Source of the DNA: Anaerolineae bacterium
Lineage (GTDB): Bacteria; Chloroflexota; Anaerolineae; Aggregatilineales; UBA2796
Assembly: GCA_019637615.1 (NCBI GenBank)
Contig: JAHBVJ010000006.1
Location: 220,196-284,195 of the forward strand
DNA: 64,000 nucleotides
Direction of reading: 5' to 3'
Numbering within the stretch: the first letter of the stretch is position 1; every line of letters begins with the position of its first letter. The position numbers and the translations under genes were made by a program. The notes beneath the pieces are model-generated. The model did no database searches. It saw nothing but the letters and a program-made list of their open reading frames with translations, and was not told where the DNA came from. Positions 43,927-53,829 of this stretch are shown piece by piece.

Positions 43927-44892
43927 ATGAACAACTTAGCCCCCGAACCCACCTTCAAATCCCACGCACTACCATTCACTGATCGGCTGAGTCGGTGGCC
44001 TTGGTGGGCACTTGCAATCGCTATGCTCGCCGTGCTCATCGCGTGGGGAATGCTGACGAACGCCAAATATAACGAGATTTTAGGCTTCATTAGCAAAGGG
44101 ATCGGCACGACGCTGTTCGTGACGGTGATCGCCTATACCTTCGCCATTTTTTTAGGGTTGCTCATCGGGCTAGGGCGCACTTCTAGCAATCCGGTGATCT
44201 ATCACGTCTGCACCTTTTATGTGGAGATTATTCGCGGTCTGCCGACGCTGGTACTGCTGTTGTACATCGCCTTCAGCATCTTCCCGCTGACGATCACTTG
44301 GCTCAACCAGATCGGAGATGGCATCCTCAGCGGGGTGAATGCCAGCGCACGGGTGCCGTTCCATCTGAATGCAGGCACTGACTTCAGCGAGTGGATTTTC
44401 ACATCGACATTCGTGGGCGATTTCGGACGCTGGTTCGGCTCATTCCGGCTGCGCGATGTGGACAACACTGTACGTGTCGTCATTGCCTTGACGATCGCTT
44501 ACTCCGCCTTCCTCGCGGAAATCTTTCGCGGAGGCATCCAGTCGATTGAACGCGGACAGACCGAAGCTGGATTAGCGCTCGGTATGACAGGCTGGCAGGT
44601 GATGTGGCATATTGTGCTGCGGCAAGCCTTTCGGCGCGTGCTGCCACCCTTAGGCAACGACTTCATCGCCATGTTGAAAGACTCGTCGCTGGTATCCGCG
44701 TTGGGCGTGTTGGACATCACGCGCTTGGGCGTTAATTATCAGGCACGCACCTTCCTCACCATCGAGACGTATAGTGTGGTCGCCTATCTCTACTTGATCA
44801 TGACGCTGCTGTTGTCCCTCGTCGTCAAAGGGATCGAACGCTACGTGTCACGTGAAAATGACCGACCAAGCCAGCGGCCGCTCGATAAATAA
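43927..44892 (+). CDS. Amino-acid ABC transporter permease
   Basis: A 321-residue membrane protein of the HisMQ type. The ATPase-contact EAA loop is EAGLALGMTGWQVMWHIVLRQAF. An N-terminal extension of 30-40 residues precedes the first helix, and an insert of about 50 residues sits between helices 2 and 3. It follows the binding-protein gene by 111 bases. The usual ATP-binding subunit gene does not follow; the next gene is a small monooxygenase-like protein, so a shared ATPase from elsewhere is needed. Confidence 0.92.
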   Translation: MNNLAPEPTFKSHALPFTDRLSRWPWWALAIAMLAVLIAWGMLTNAKYNEILGFISKGIGTTLFVTVIAYTFAIFLGLLIGLGRTSSNPVIYHVCTFYVEIIRGLPTLVLLLYIAFSIFPLTITWLNQIGDGILSGVNASARVPFHLNAGTDFSEWIFTSTFVGDFGRWFGSFRLRDVDNTVRVVIALTIAYSAFLAEIFRGGIQSIERGQTEAGLALGMTGWQVMWHIVLRQAFRRVLPPLGNDFIAMLKDSSLVSALGVLDITRLGVNYQARTFLTIETYSVVAYLYLIMTLLLSLVVKGIERYVSRENDRPSQRPLDK

Positions 44893-44936
44893 TTCGCACT
44901 TACTGTGTATGCTGTCTTTTTTGCAGGAGAAAAATA

Positions 44937-45251
44937 ATGTACGGACGGTTTGGAAAAATTAAAACGCATCCCGGCAAGCGAGACGAAATGGTCGAAATTT
45001 TGCTGAGGGCGGCTGACGGCCTCAGTGAATTTGAGGGGTGCTATCTCTACGTGGTGAACAAAGATAAGACCGATCCCGATACCATCTGGGTGATGGAAGC
45101 ATGGCGCAGTCAGGATGATCACCGTGCATCGCTCGCCCTTGCGGAAACGCAAGCGATGATTGCCAACGCCCGACCGCTGATAGCTGACCTCTCCGGCGGC
45201 ATGGAATTCAATCCGGTTGGTGGCAAAGGGCTGACGGATATGACCGACTAG
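44937..45251 (+). CDS. ABM-domain protein (antibiotic biosynthesis monooxygenase-like)
   Basis: A 104-residue protein with GGAG 7 bases before ATG 44937. It reads as a single ferredoxin-like ABM domain: YGRFGKIKTHPGKRDEMVEILL, CYLYVVNKDKTDPDTIWVMEAWRSQDDHRASLA. Members are dimeric quinone or heme-related monooxygenases, or YgiN-like. The function here is unknown. Confidence 0.85.
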   Translation: MYGRFGKIKTHPGKRDEMVEILLRAADGLSEFEGCYLYVVNKDKTDPDTIWVMEAWRSQDDHRASLALAETQAMIANARPLIADLSGGMEFNPVGGKGLTDMTD

Positions 45252-45257
45252 CCGTGC

Positions 45258-45294
45258 GTCGGCACGATCGAGTTATGGCTTCGCTCGTGCCGAC
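45258..45294. terminator. Perfect 10-bp hairpin between convergent genes
   Basis: GTCGGCACGA (45258-45267) pairs perfectly with TCGTGCCGAC (45285-45294). It lies between the ABM gene and the FadB-like gene ends. No T-run on either strand. Confidence 0.55.
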
Positions 45295-45309
45295 CAGATA
45301 AAACAGGGG

Positions 45310-47706
45310 TCAGTTCCGCAGTGGCTTGTTGTTCATCAACATGAACTGGATGCGCTCCAATGTCTTAGCCTCCCCTGTGAGACTTAGGAAGGCTTCACGC
45401 TCCAAGTCGAGGAAATACTGCTCATCGACCCATGTCGGCGCGGAAAGATCGCCGCCGCACAGGATATGCGCCAGTTTGCGGGCGATCTTGGCCTCGTGCG
45501 CGGTCGCGTAGTTGCCGTGTTCCAGCCCATAGACGCCCATTGTCAGCGCCGCTTTGGCTTCTTTGCCCGCTGCGTAGACCTTGGTGCGCGGAATGCCCGT
45601 ATAGCCGCTGGCGACCATGTCCATCGCCGTCCGCTTGGCTTCAGCGATCAGGTGATCTTTGTTCATTACGATGCGGTCATTGGGGCCGAGGATGCCCATC
45701 GCGCGGGCTTCCATCGCGCTGGTGCTGACCTTTGCCAAGGCGATCTGCTCGAAGACTTTTTGCAGCGGCGGCAGCACTTCCGCATACTGCACTTGCATCA
45801 CCGGATTAACGACACGGCGCACCATTTCTTTGCAGCCACCGAACGCGGGGATGACACCGACGCCCATCTCCACTAGCCCGATGTACAACTCGGCATGGGC
45901 AACGACGCGCTGCGAAGCCATCGTGAATTCACAGCCGCCACCTACTGCCATATTGAACGGGGCGGCGACGATTGGCTTGGGGAAATAGCGCAGGCGTATC
46001 CCCAGCTCTTGCCCCGCGCGGATCATCTGCTCGATCGCGGCGAAATCGCCCGCTTGAATCGCCATCGCCATCACGAACAGATTTGCGCCCGCCGAGAAGT
46101 AATCGCCCTGATTGCCGATCACCAGCGCGTCAAAGTCGCTTTCCAAGCGCACGAAGGCACGGTCAAACATCTTGAAGACGTCCTCATCAAGCGCGTTGGC
46201 TTTGGTGTGGAATTCCAACAGCGCCACGCCGTCGCCCAGATCGTGCAGACTCGCACCCGCGTTTTTCTCGACTTCCTTATTCATCCCGCGCAGATTCTTG
46301 ACGCTGATGACGTGCGGATCCGCCAGCAGCGGCACATAGGCTTTCTTCGCCGGATCGTAGACACCCGTCACGATGCCAGATGGATGGCGGCGGTAGAATG
46401 TCTCGCAGCCCTGCGCCAACATCTCATGTACCCACGTGGCGACTTGGTAGCCATCGGCTTCCATGCGGGCGGTTGTCTCGCGCACGCCGATAGCATCCCA
46501 GACCTCAAACGGGCCGAGTTCGTGTGCAAAGCCCCACTTGTTAGCGTTATCGATGGACACCAGATCATCCGCGATCTCACCGACACGCCGCGAGGCATAC
46601 GCGAGATAGAAGGCGTGAACATGCCAGACGTACTGCGCCGCGCGATCCGTTTCGTTGATCAGCGCCTTGATCCGTGCGCCCGTATCTTCGATCTTGCGTA
46701 CTTTGCCCACACTGTCGAAACGTACTTTGGTCGGCGGCACATATTCAAGCATCTTCAGGTCGAGAGGCCAGAATTCGCGCTGACCATCCTTTTCGACCTT
46801 CTTGAAGAAGCCTTGCCCCGTCTTATCGCCTAGAAATTTGTTATCCAAGAGGAACTGATAGACCCGCGCGGTGCCCTCGTGATGCAAGATTTCGCGGCTC
46901 TCGTCGTTGGGGATGGCAGGATACAAGTTCTGGGAAACGTGAACGGAGACATCATTGCCCACAATGTCGCTGAGGCGGAAAGTGCCGGACTTGGGACGCC
47001 CCACGATTTGTCCGGTGAGTGAATCGACTTCCTCCACTGTATACCCATGATCGATGGCGTAGGCCGTCGCAAAGCCGCCCGCCACGCTGATAAAGCGGTT
47101 CGCGATGAAATTCGGTGTATCCTTGCAGATCACCACGCCTTTGCCAAGCGTGCGCTCCCCGAACTCGTGCATGAAGGCCACTAGCGCCGGATCGGTCTCT
47201 CGACCGGGGATAATTTCCAGCAGTTTGAGATGGCGCGGCGGGTTGAAGAAGTGCGTGCCGAGGAAGTGTTTACGGAAGTCGTCGCTGCGTCCCTCCGCGA
47301 TGGCATTGATCGACAGGCCGGACGTATTCGAGGAGATGATCGCGCCTTGCTTGCGCACTTCATCCAGCTTCGCCATCAGCGCTTGTTTCACATCCAGCCG
47401 CTCTACGACGACCTCAACGATCCAATCGGCATCACTGAGCAGCGCGAGATCATCATCCAGATTGCCGACGGTCACACGATCTACATCGTCCGGGTGGAAA
47501 ATGGCGGGGATGCGGCTTTTCTTCAGTTTGTTGAGGTTATCGAGGACGATGGCGTTGCGCTTGACGGCTGGCGCGCCCGGTAGGGTGTCTTTGGCGGGAA
47601 TGTCGAGCAGCGTGACGGGCAACCCCACGCCCGCCAACAGCATCGCGATGCCGCCGCCCATCGTGCCGGAGCCGATCACGCCGACTTTACGGATGTTATA
47701 AGCCAT
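45310..47706 (-). CDS. 3-hydroxyacyl-CoA dehydrogenase/enoyl-CoA hydratase (FadB/FadN-type)
   Basis: A 798-residue bifunctional beta-oxidation enzyme. Residues 1-190 bind NAD (VGVIGSGTMGGGIAMLLA) and carry the HAD catalytic His region GTHFFNPPRHLKLLEIIPG. A helical HAD domain follows to about residue 420 (KDTPNFIANRF). Residues 500-720 form an enoyl-CoA hydratase-like domain with FSAGANLFVMA and AAPFNMAVGGGCEF. The order HAD first, hydratase last, matches B. subtilis FadN and not E. coli FadB. It should turn enoyl-CoA into 3-ketoacyl-CoA in the cytoplasm. No thiolase (FadA) gene is adjacent. It is divergent from an AraC-type regulator. Confidence 0.92.
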   Translation of the reverse strand: MAYNIRKVGVIGSGTMGGGIAMLLAGVGLPVTLLDIPAKDTLPGAPAVKRNAIVLDNLNKLKKSRIPAIFHPDDVDRVTVGNLDDDLALLSDADWIVEVVVERLDVKQALMAKLDEVRKQGAIISSNTSGLSINAIAEGRSDDFRKHFLGTHFFNPPRHLKLLEIIPGRETDPALVAFMHEFGERTLGKGVVICKDTPNFIANRFISVAGGFATAYAIDHGYTVEEVDSLTGQIVGRPKSGTFRLSDIVGNDVSVHVSQNLYPAIPNDESREILHHEGTARVYQFLLDNKFLGDKTGQGFFKKVEKDGQREFWPLDLKMLEYVPPTKVRFDSVGKVRKIEDTGARIKALINETDRAAQYVWHVHAFYLAYASRRVGEIADDLVSIDNANKWGFAHELGPFEVWDAIGVRETTARMEADGYQVATWVHEMLAQGCETFYRRHPSGIVTGVYDPAKKAYVPLLADPHVISVKNLRGMNKEVEKNAGASLHDLGDGVALLEFHTKANALDEDVFKMFDRAFVRLESDFDALVIGNQGDYFSAGANLFVMAMAIQAGDFAAIEQMIRAGQELGIRLRYFPKPIVAAPFNMAVGGGCEFTMASQRVVAHAELYIGLVEMGVGVIPAFGGCKEMVRRVVNPVMQVQYAEVLPPLQKVFEQIALAKVSTSAMEARAMGILGPNDRIVMNKDHLIAEAKRTAMDMVASGYTGIPRTKVYAAGKEAKAALTMGVYGLEHGNYATAHEAKIARKLAHILCGGDLSAPTWVDEQYFLDLEREAFLSLTGEAKTLERIQFMLMNNKPLRN

Positions 47707-47879
47707 AATTCAGCACTCTCTCTTAAACAAATCAAATATGCATTCGATTCTACCATGACTTGTGACGATACGGATAAAATGATGAGAACGATACTATAGC
47801 GGGATGCGTAAAAGGCACCCTGTACAACCGTAGCAGGGTTACTGCGTACCAATTGATAGCTAATATCCGGAGCAGCAGC

Positions 47880-48800
47880 GTGACAGAACAGACAATTGGT
47901 ACCTTCCCAACCGTGAACGACATTTTAGATGCTGAACTAACCGCACCGCTCATGGTACGGTCAAGCAGCGCGCTAGGCTGGCAAGGCGTCGAAGTGCAGC
48001 GCTATATCGAACCAGCTTATATGGAGCAGTGGGTGGAGCCAACGACGCCGGATGTCACGCTGATGCTGCTGACCAGCGGCCTCGTCACCATGGGAGAATG
48101 CCGTAGTTCGTGCCAAGGTTATACGCTCCGCCAAGGAGATCTGTTTTTGAAGCCCGCCGCCACGGCGATGCCGCCACTACACTGGCAAAGTGAGGTATCT
48201 GAACGAACGCAAATGCTGCATATCCGCCTGAGCAACGCGTTGTTAGCGCGAACGATTGAGGAATTGGCAGATCGCGATCCGGCACGTTGCGAACTGGTCG
48301 GGCTGGCTGGATTTCAAGACCCCTTGTTGCAGCAAATCGGCTTGGCGCTTGATCGCGAACTCGAAGCGCCGTCTTTGATCAGCCCGATGTACGCCCAAAC
48401 GGCGGCGTACATGATCGCCGTTCACCTTTTGCGCCACTATGCGATCCAACCAATCGCCATCAAAGATCGCCAACAGGCCCTTTCAGCACGGCACTTGAAG
48501 CGCATTGTAGACTACATTCAAGCACACCTCAGCCAAGCGGTAACGCTGGACGAACTGGCACGTCAAACGGGCTTCAGTCCGTACCATTTTGCCCGTTTGT
48601 TTCGCCAGACGGTTGGCGAAAGTCCGCATCGATTTGTCCTCCGGCGGCGAGTCGAACAAGCACAACACTTGTTGAGTGCTACGGATATGCCCCTTTCGCA
48701 GATTGCCGCCGAGTGTGGTTTTGCTGATCAAAGTCATCTGACGGCGGTTTTCAAACGTCACTTCAACATCACGCCCAAGGCATTCCGCCAGATACACTGA
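47880..48800 (+). CDS. AraC-family transcriptional regulator
   Basis: A 306-residue regulator; GTG 47880 is used since GGAG lies 8 bases upstream. The N-terminal part is a cupin-like sensing region. The C-terminal 100 residues carry the two AraC helix-turn-helix units: LDELARQTGFSPYHFARLFRQTVGESPHRFV and PLSQIAAECGFADQSHLTAVFKRHFNITPKAFR. It is divergent from the FadB/FadN-type gene with a 173-base spacer that includes the short inverted repeat ACCCTG/CAGGGT (47817-47839). Control of fatty-acid use is a possibility, not shown. Confidence 0.9.
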   Translation: MTEQTIGTFPTVNDILDAELTAPLMVRSSSALGWQGVEVQRYIEPAYMEQWVEPTTPDVTLMLLTSGLVTMGECRSSCQGYTLRQGDLFLKPAATAMPPLHWQSEVSERTQMLHIRLSNALLARTIEELADRDPARCELVGLAGFQDPLLQQIGLALDRELEAPSLISPMYAQTAAYMIAVHLLRHYAIQPIAIKDRQQALSARHLKRIVDYIQAHLSQAVTLDELARQTGFSPYHFARLFRQTVGESPHRFVLRRRVEQAQHLLSATDMPLSQIAAECGFADQSHLTAVFKRHFNITPKAFRQIH

Positions 48801-48933
48801 ATCAGCGCAAGTTTTTCATAAAATTCGCACTAATTTCCAAGACGCGGGCGCGTGTTTCCACGTATGCTTGCCATGCATTTTGCTGATGCTATCTGGGTAA
48901 TGAGCACTATTGTATGCTGGAGCTACGGAGCAA

Positions 48934-49323
48934 GTGAGTACGCAACAGTTTACACGTAATATTGATCTCGACTCTGCACGCGATCTTCTCGAAAGAGTCC
49001 CGCGTGCCTGTATTGGCTTTGCGGATGCGCAGGGGCCACAAGCGCAGCCAGTCACTTTCGTATGGCTCGACAAGCGTTATTTCATCGGCATCCCCGACGC
49101 CGTGAAGCGCCAGCCCGACGCTGGTCAGGAAGTCGTGCTGCTGGTAGACGAAGGGGTGTTTTTTTACGATCTGCGCGCTGTCTACGTTCGAGGGCACGTA
49201 CAGCCAACACTGCCACCTCCGAACGCTCAAGGCAGCCATCGTTGGTTCGAACTATTCCCGATTAAGATCGTCGCATGGGATTATGGGACATTACACGAGG
49301 TAGAGGTGCCTGATGAACATTGA
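48934..49323 (+). CDS. FMN split-barrel (PPOX-like) protein, first of an overlapping pair
   Basis: A 129-residue protein; GTG 48934 is used, with CGGAG close upstream. The pattern (ERVPRACIGFADAQGPQAQPVTFVW, then KRYFIGIPDAV and EVVLLVDEGVFFYDLRAVYVRGHV) is that of a small flavin split barrel. Its last 11 bases overlap the start of the next gene, which encodes a similar fold, so the two proteins are probably made together and could form a heterodimer. Confidence 0.72.
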   Translation: MSTQQFTRNIDLDSARDLLERVPRACIGFADAQGPQAQPVTFVWLDKRYFIGIPDAVKRQPDAGQEVVLLVDEGVFFYDLRAVYVRGHVQPTLPPPNAQGSHRWFELFPIKIVAWDYGTLHEVEVPDEH

Positions 49324-49768
49324 CGATCCTGCCGTACTCGATTTTGTCCGACGGGCGATGGTGGCACGCATCGCGACGGTCTCGCGCAGCGGGCGACCAA
49401 GCATTACGTCATTGTACTTTGTCTTTGTACGCGGGCATCTCTGGCTCGGTACTGCCAATTGGACGCTGGCAGCCCGTGAAGCCGCCGCCGATCCCCGCGT
49501 GACCGTCTTGCTTAATATCGAACGTGATCGAGAGGATCGGCGCATTTTGCGCATCACTGGCAAGGCAACTGTGAAGACCGAGGTGAGCATCATGCGCGCT
49601 AGTAACCTCCGTATGGCGCTCAAATACATCTTGTCACCGGGAGGACTCCGCAACCATCTGGCGAATCTGCGCTTGCTGCGAGTGACCAACCGTTACCACG
49701 CCCAGAGCGCGGCAAAAGGGTTAGCCTGTATCATCGACGTTGTGCCGGAGCAGCTTGAATTTATCTAG
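49313..49768 (+). CDS. FMN split-barrel (PPOX-like) protein, second of an overlapping pair
   Basis: A 151-residue protein with ATG 49313 inside the previous gene. The split-barrel start is clear: FVRRAMVARIATVSRSGRPSITSLYFVFVRGHLWLGTANW, followed by DPRVTVLLNIERDREDRRILRITGKATV. It likely binds FMN or F420. It ends 136 bases before the convergent GH31 gene. Confidence 0.82.
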   Translation: MNIDDPAVLDFVRRAMVARIATVSRSGRPSITSLYFVFVRGHLWLGTANWTLAAREAAADPRVTVLLNIERDREDRRILRITGKATVKTEVSIMRASNLRMALKYILSPGGLRNHLANLRLLRVTNRYHAQSAAKGLACIIDVVPEQLEFI

Positions 49769-49903
49769 CCGGAGATAGTCTTATTGCTAGTCTCTCAACG
49801 TTGGTCATGAACGTCAATCCCATGCTGATTGGTACCGTCACGTCGCTGCGCCGTTTCCCTGTCAAATCCTTCGTATCCATTCCACGCAGGCAAGGTCAAG
49901 CAA

Positions 49904-51829
49904 CTAGAGTTTTTCGAACAGCGGCAGACTATCGAGCGGCGCAGGGAAGTTCCTGAGCCATTGCCCGCCGCTATATTGTTCGTGCGTCCAGTAATCGCGC
50001 CATGCGCCCGCTGGCAGATACACATCGCGCGCGGTGGTCACGGGCGTCACAACGGGCGCAACGAGCAGCGTGTCACCGAGCATGTATTGGTCTTTGATGG
50101 TGAAGGTGTGCTCATCTAGCGGTGACCCCCAAAACACCGGACGGATGACAGGCGCGCCCGTTTCGGTGGCCTGACGCGCAGCAGCAAGACGTTGTGGCGC
50201 GAGATCGACATGCAGCTTGGCGTACTTACGGCAGATCGCGACGGTTTCCTCATCGAAATCCCACGGCGCGAGCGAAAATTGGATCGCCAGCATCGGCGCA
50301 CTAGCTTGTGTCCAACGGATTACCAGCTCTTTGTCAGCGAGAACATCGCCGTACGCATTTCCGCCGATCATGTCAGGCAGCACGAACGGATAACCCGCCA
50401 TGCCGAGCGCTAAACCCGTCGTGATGATCGAGGCAAGGCCGTTGTCCAAGCCCCACACGCTGAATTTGTCCCACTGACGGAACAGCACCGAATAGCGCTG
50501 TCCGTGCCAACCGCAGCGCACTTCGCAGTAAGGGAAATGTACCGCCCCGAACTGCACCCATTTGCTGCTGAACTCATTGCGATTGATCGGCATGAAGGTC
50601 ACTGCATCGGCGGGCAGAAAATTCGCTTCGCCCGCGTCGAACTTGTAGCCAGCCAAACCGATGCTATGTTGTAACTTCTTAAGCTGTTCTGCCCACCATT
50701 CAAGCGCATACGGGTTACTGACATCCAACAGATAGGCAGTGCCTTGCCACCACGATACATCATACGGCGCACCATCAGGACGGCGCACTACGTAATTGAG
50801 GCGTACCGCCTGCTGTGTGTTGGTCGAAGCTGGATGCAAAAAGGGAATTACCCACATGGTGACATTGAACCCCATCTCCTTGAGCGTCGCCACCATCGCT
50901 TTAGGTTCAGGGAAACGGGCGGGATCGAGGCTGGTATCGCCGTAATTTTGCTGCCACTTGTCATCGATTTCCAGTGTAGAGCCGGGGAACCCGCGCGTGC
51001 GTATCTCTTTGGCGTAGTCGAGCACGACCTGCTGCGAGATATTGGTTTTGTAGCGCGCCCATGTCGTCCAGATCGGTTCTGTAAGCAGTGCTTCCGGCGG
51101 GATGCTTTCCGGCTTGCCGACATGCTTGATGACCTGTGCATGAGCGTCCACGACATCCGTGCCCACCAGCAGCAAATATGATAGCGGCGCACGGCGATCC
51201 ATCAGCGTCAGCAGTCCAGACGAACCCGGCATGGTGGGACGCGGACGTGTACTGGCGGGCGCTTGTGATGACGCCCGATCCCACTGCGGGATCGGGACGT
51301 TCGGCGGCGGTGCGTTGAAACCGACGAGCAGATTGGGCGTGGCGTTCTCCACATACACCGCGACGCCCGTCGCCGTTATCCAGACTGGCTCTTGAATATC
51401 GCCCAGACCGGACGGCCCGTTATCCCACGTCATCAACGGCGCTTCCCACAGACTAAGCGTTTCCATAGGCCATAATTGATGGATGATCTCGCCCTGCCCG
51501 TACCAGTGCTTGCCCGACGCCAGCGAGAACGTATCACGCGTAGGCTGATCCCACGAGAAGCGCCAACCATCCTCCAGCACAGTGACCGTCAGCCGACCGA
51601 CGCCGTGTGACCCGCGATTGAAGGTCAGGATGGCACGATCCTCCTCAACTGCCCATAAATTGAGGTTGGACACGGGCGATCCCCAGTCCGAGCCACTTTG
51701 CAGCATGAGATCGCCATTATCGCGGCGCAGTTTAAAGCCCGCCTGCCAGATGGTGAATTCCAACTGTGAGTGCTCCGCCTGCAGCACGAGGACGGTATCA
51801 GTTTCGGTGGCTTGCAGTTCGATGCTCAC
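49904..51829 (-). CDS. GH31 glycoside hydrolase (MYORG/alpha-galactosidase-like clade)
   Basis: A 641-residue glycosidase with no signal peptide, so cytoplasmic. An N-terminal beta domain leads to the TIM barrel. The expected nucleophile is Asp398 in AGYKFDAGEANF and the acid/base is Asp486 in VLPDMIGGNAY. The KFDAGE motif is like the animal MYORG (NET37) group and some bacterial alpha-glycosidases rather than classic alpha-glucosidase. It is coupled by a four-base overlap to the GH42 gene upstream, so both should act on the same galactose-containing or mixed oligosaccharide. No sugar transporter is adjacent. Confidence 0.9.
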   Translation of the reverse strand: MSIELQATETDTVLVLQAEHSQLEFTIWQAGFKLRRDNGDLMLQSGSDWGSPVSNLNLWAVEEDRAILTFNRGSHGVGRLTVTVLEDGWRFSWDQPTRDTFSLASGKHWYGQGEIIHQLWPMETLSLWEAPLMTWDNGPSGLGDIQEPVWITATGVAVYVENATPNLLVGFNAPPPNVPIPQWDRASSQAPASTRPRPTMPGSSGLLTLMDRRAPLSYLLLVGTDVVDAHAQVIKHVGKPESIPPEALLTEPIWTTWARYKTNISQQVVLDYAKEIRTRGFPGSTLEIDDKWQQNYGDTSLDPARFPEPKAMVATLKEMGFNVTMWVIPFLHPASTNTQQAVRLNYVVRRPDGAPYDVSWWQGTAYLLDVSNPYALEWWAEQLKKLQHSIGLAGYKFDAGEANFLPADAVTFMPINRNEFSSKWVQFGAVHFPYCEVRCGWHGQRYSVLFRQWDKFSVWGLDNGLASIITTGLALGMAGYPFVLPDMIGGNAYGDVLADKELVIRWTQASAPMLAIQFSLAPWDFDEETVAICRKYAKLHVDLAPQRLAAARQATETGAPVIRPVFWGSPLDEHTFTIKDQYMLGDTLLVAPVVTPVTTARDVYLPAGAWRDYWTHEQYSGGQWLRNFPAPLDSLPLFEKL

Positions 51830-53829
51830 TTGCTCGTCTCCGGCAGCGTCACAGTATGCTTGGTATGATTCAGAAGGACATCGACGTTTTGCCCTGTTTC
51901 ATCGACCAACTTGACGATTTCTGTCACCGCGCCACGCACATCGCTGGTTACGACATGCTTTTGCAGACCGAGCGCTTGCCACAGTACGCGCGGCAGGATC
52001 GGATCGCACCAGCAGCCGAGATAGTAGGCGGTGCCTTGTCCGACCTTGTTCGCCGTCGCCGCGACACCGTCTTTGTAGTAGCCATCGGAGTAGCGCAGAA
52101 TGGCGGTGGCAGTGGTCGGCTTGAGGACTTCAGCCCATAGCTGATAGCGCGTTTTGGTGGGCAGGCCAAAATTTTCGCCAAAGCCGATGCCGGGACGCGC
52201 CGAAACATCGTTGACGTGGCTACCGCGATCATCGTTCCAGTCGTCGGCTTTATCGATGGGAGGACGCAAACCGACGTTAGGCACCAACGGAATGCTCAGG
52301 AATTCGTCCACCGTCATGCCGAGTAGATCGCTCAGGCCGCCAGCGGGCATCGGTTGATCCGACCATGTGCTGCCCGGATTCTTGAAGAAGGCACGGAACA
52401 ACACCACCAGATTGCCGCCCGCTTCCACATAGCTGCGCCATTTCTGAACCTGTGCTTCATCGATCAGGGCGGGCGAGGGGACGAAAACAGTTTCATAGCC
52501 CGTCAGGTCGGCATCGCGGGCGAGGATGTCTACCGGAATATTCTGATCCCAGCAGGTGCGGTATAGGTCGAGCGCCTCGCGATAGTACGAGAACGCCGAG
52601 TTATGCGGCTCAAGTTCGAACGTCCATAAGTCCTCATAATCCCAGAGGATGGCGACGGGCGCTTGCGGACGGGTGAGCGCGGGGCGTTCCGCCAGATCGG
52701 CTTTGACCTGCTTGGATTCGTGCCAACCGCGATCCGGCGTGCCGTCATGCTTGAGCAGACCCGCGTGGTATTGCTCTTGCCCGATGTTGACGGCGCGTTC
52801 GCGGAAATAAAACACGGCGTCCACCCCATGCGCGAAGGCTTGATGCGTCCACGTGCGTACCTGACCGGGCGGCGCGGGCGGGTTGAACGGCGTCCAGTTG
52901 ACGTGCCCCGTCTGCTGCTCGATGATCCAGAAATTCTTGCGTTTGAGACCACGCATCAGATCGAGGTTGAAGGCGCATTCGCTAGGGCCGCTCATGCCAT
53001 GCGGGTAGTTATCGTAGCTGACAATATCCAGATCGGCGGCAAAGTCGCGGTAATTCAGGTCGAAGAAGCGCAGCATGAAATTGTGCGTTATGGGACGCTC
53101 TCCGATGTATTGGCGCAGCAGATCGATCTGCATTTTCTGGTAGCTGACCCATGAGTCCGAGGAGAAGCGGCGATAATCCAGCAGCAAGCCGGGGTTGTGC
53201 GATGCGGACGTTGGCGCGGGCACGGGAATCTCCGACCATTTGTGGTAGGTCGCGCTCCAGAACTGTGTACCCCACGCGGCATTCAGCGCATCGAGCGTCT
53301 TGTACTTGCGCTCACACCATTTCTGGAACTCGGCGCGGCAGTAATCACAGACACAGCGCACCGTGCCGTGACAGCCAAACTCGTTATCGATCTGCCACGC
53401 GACCACGTTAGGATGATCGCCGTAACGCTCGGCTACCGCCTTGACAATTTTGGCGGAGAAGTCGCGGTAGGCGGGTACATTGCAGCACGCATGACGCCGC
53501 GATCCGGCGACAGCGCGCTGTCCGGTCTTATCATCGACGCGCAAGATGTCTGGATACTGGCTGGTCAACCACGGCGGCGGTGTTGGCGTCGGGGTGCAGA
53601 GTACCACGCTGATCCCCGCTTCTTGGAAGATCGTCAGCGCCTTGTCCATCCACGCGAAGTCAAATTCACCCGACTCAGGTTCGAGCTTGTCCCACGCAAA
53701 TTCCATCATGCGCGCCACATCTACGCCTGCTTCATGCAGCAGATCGGCGTCAATTTTCCAGCGTTCTTCGGGCCAATGTTCTGGGTAATAGGCGACACCA
53801 AGAAACGGCGTTTTGGGTAGAGCAGTCAA
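51826..53829 (-). CDS. GH42 beta-galactosidase
   Basis: A 667-residue enzyme. The TTG at 53829 is preferred as start since GGAG lies 9 bases upstream; an in-frame ATG at 53880 would add 17 residues but has no clear site. The N-terminus YYPEHWPEERW is typical. Catalytic Glu150 is in WQIDNEFG and Glu304 in WIIEQQTGHVNW. A cluster of Cys (CHGTVRCVCDYC) gives the Zn site known for this family. A beta-galactosidase trimerisation-like domain follows, and the C-terminus is a small beta domain. It removes terminal beta-galactose. It is coupled to the GH31 gene. Confidence 0.93.
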   Translation of the reverse strand: MTALPKTPFLGVAYYPEHWPEERWKIDADLLHEAGVDVARMMEFAWDKLEPESGEFDFAWMDKALTIFQEAGISVVLCTPTPTPPPWLTSQYPDILRVDDKTGQRAVAGSRRHACCNVPAYRDFSAKIVKAVAERYGDHPNVVAWQIDNEFGCHGTVRCVCDYCRAEFQKWCERKYKTLDALNAAWGTQFWSATYHKWSEIPVPAPTSASHNPGLLLDYRRFSSDSWVSYQKMQIDLLRQYIGERPITHNFMLRFFDLNYRDFAADLDIVSYDNYPHGMSGPSECAFNLDLMRGLKRKNFWIIEQQTGHVNWTPFNPPAPPGQVRTWTHQAFAHGVDAVFYFRERAVNIGQEQYHAGLLKHDGTPDRGWHESKQVKADLAERPALTRPQAPVAILWDYEDLWTFELEPHNSAFSYYREALDLYRTCWDQNIPVDILARDADLTGYETVFVPSPALIDEAQVQKWRSYVEAGGNLVVLFRAFFKNPGSTWSDQPMPAGGLSDLLGMTVDEFLSIPLVPNVGLRPPIDKADDWNDDRGSHVNDVSARPGIGFGENFGLPTKTRYQLWAEVLKPTTATAILRYSDGYYKDGVAATANKVGQGTAYYLGCWCDPILPRVLWQALGLQKHVVTSDVRGAVTEIVKLVDETGQNVDVLLNHTKHTVTLPETSK

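Noticed and set aside
45895..46833. A 312-codon plus-strand frame opposite the FadB/FadN-type gene
   Set aside because: Antisense shadow; His- and Arg-rich without any motif.
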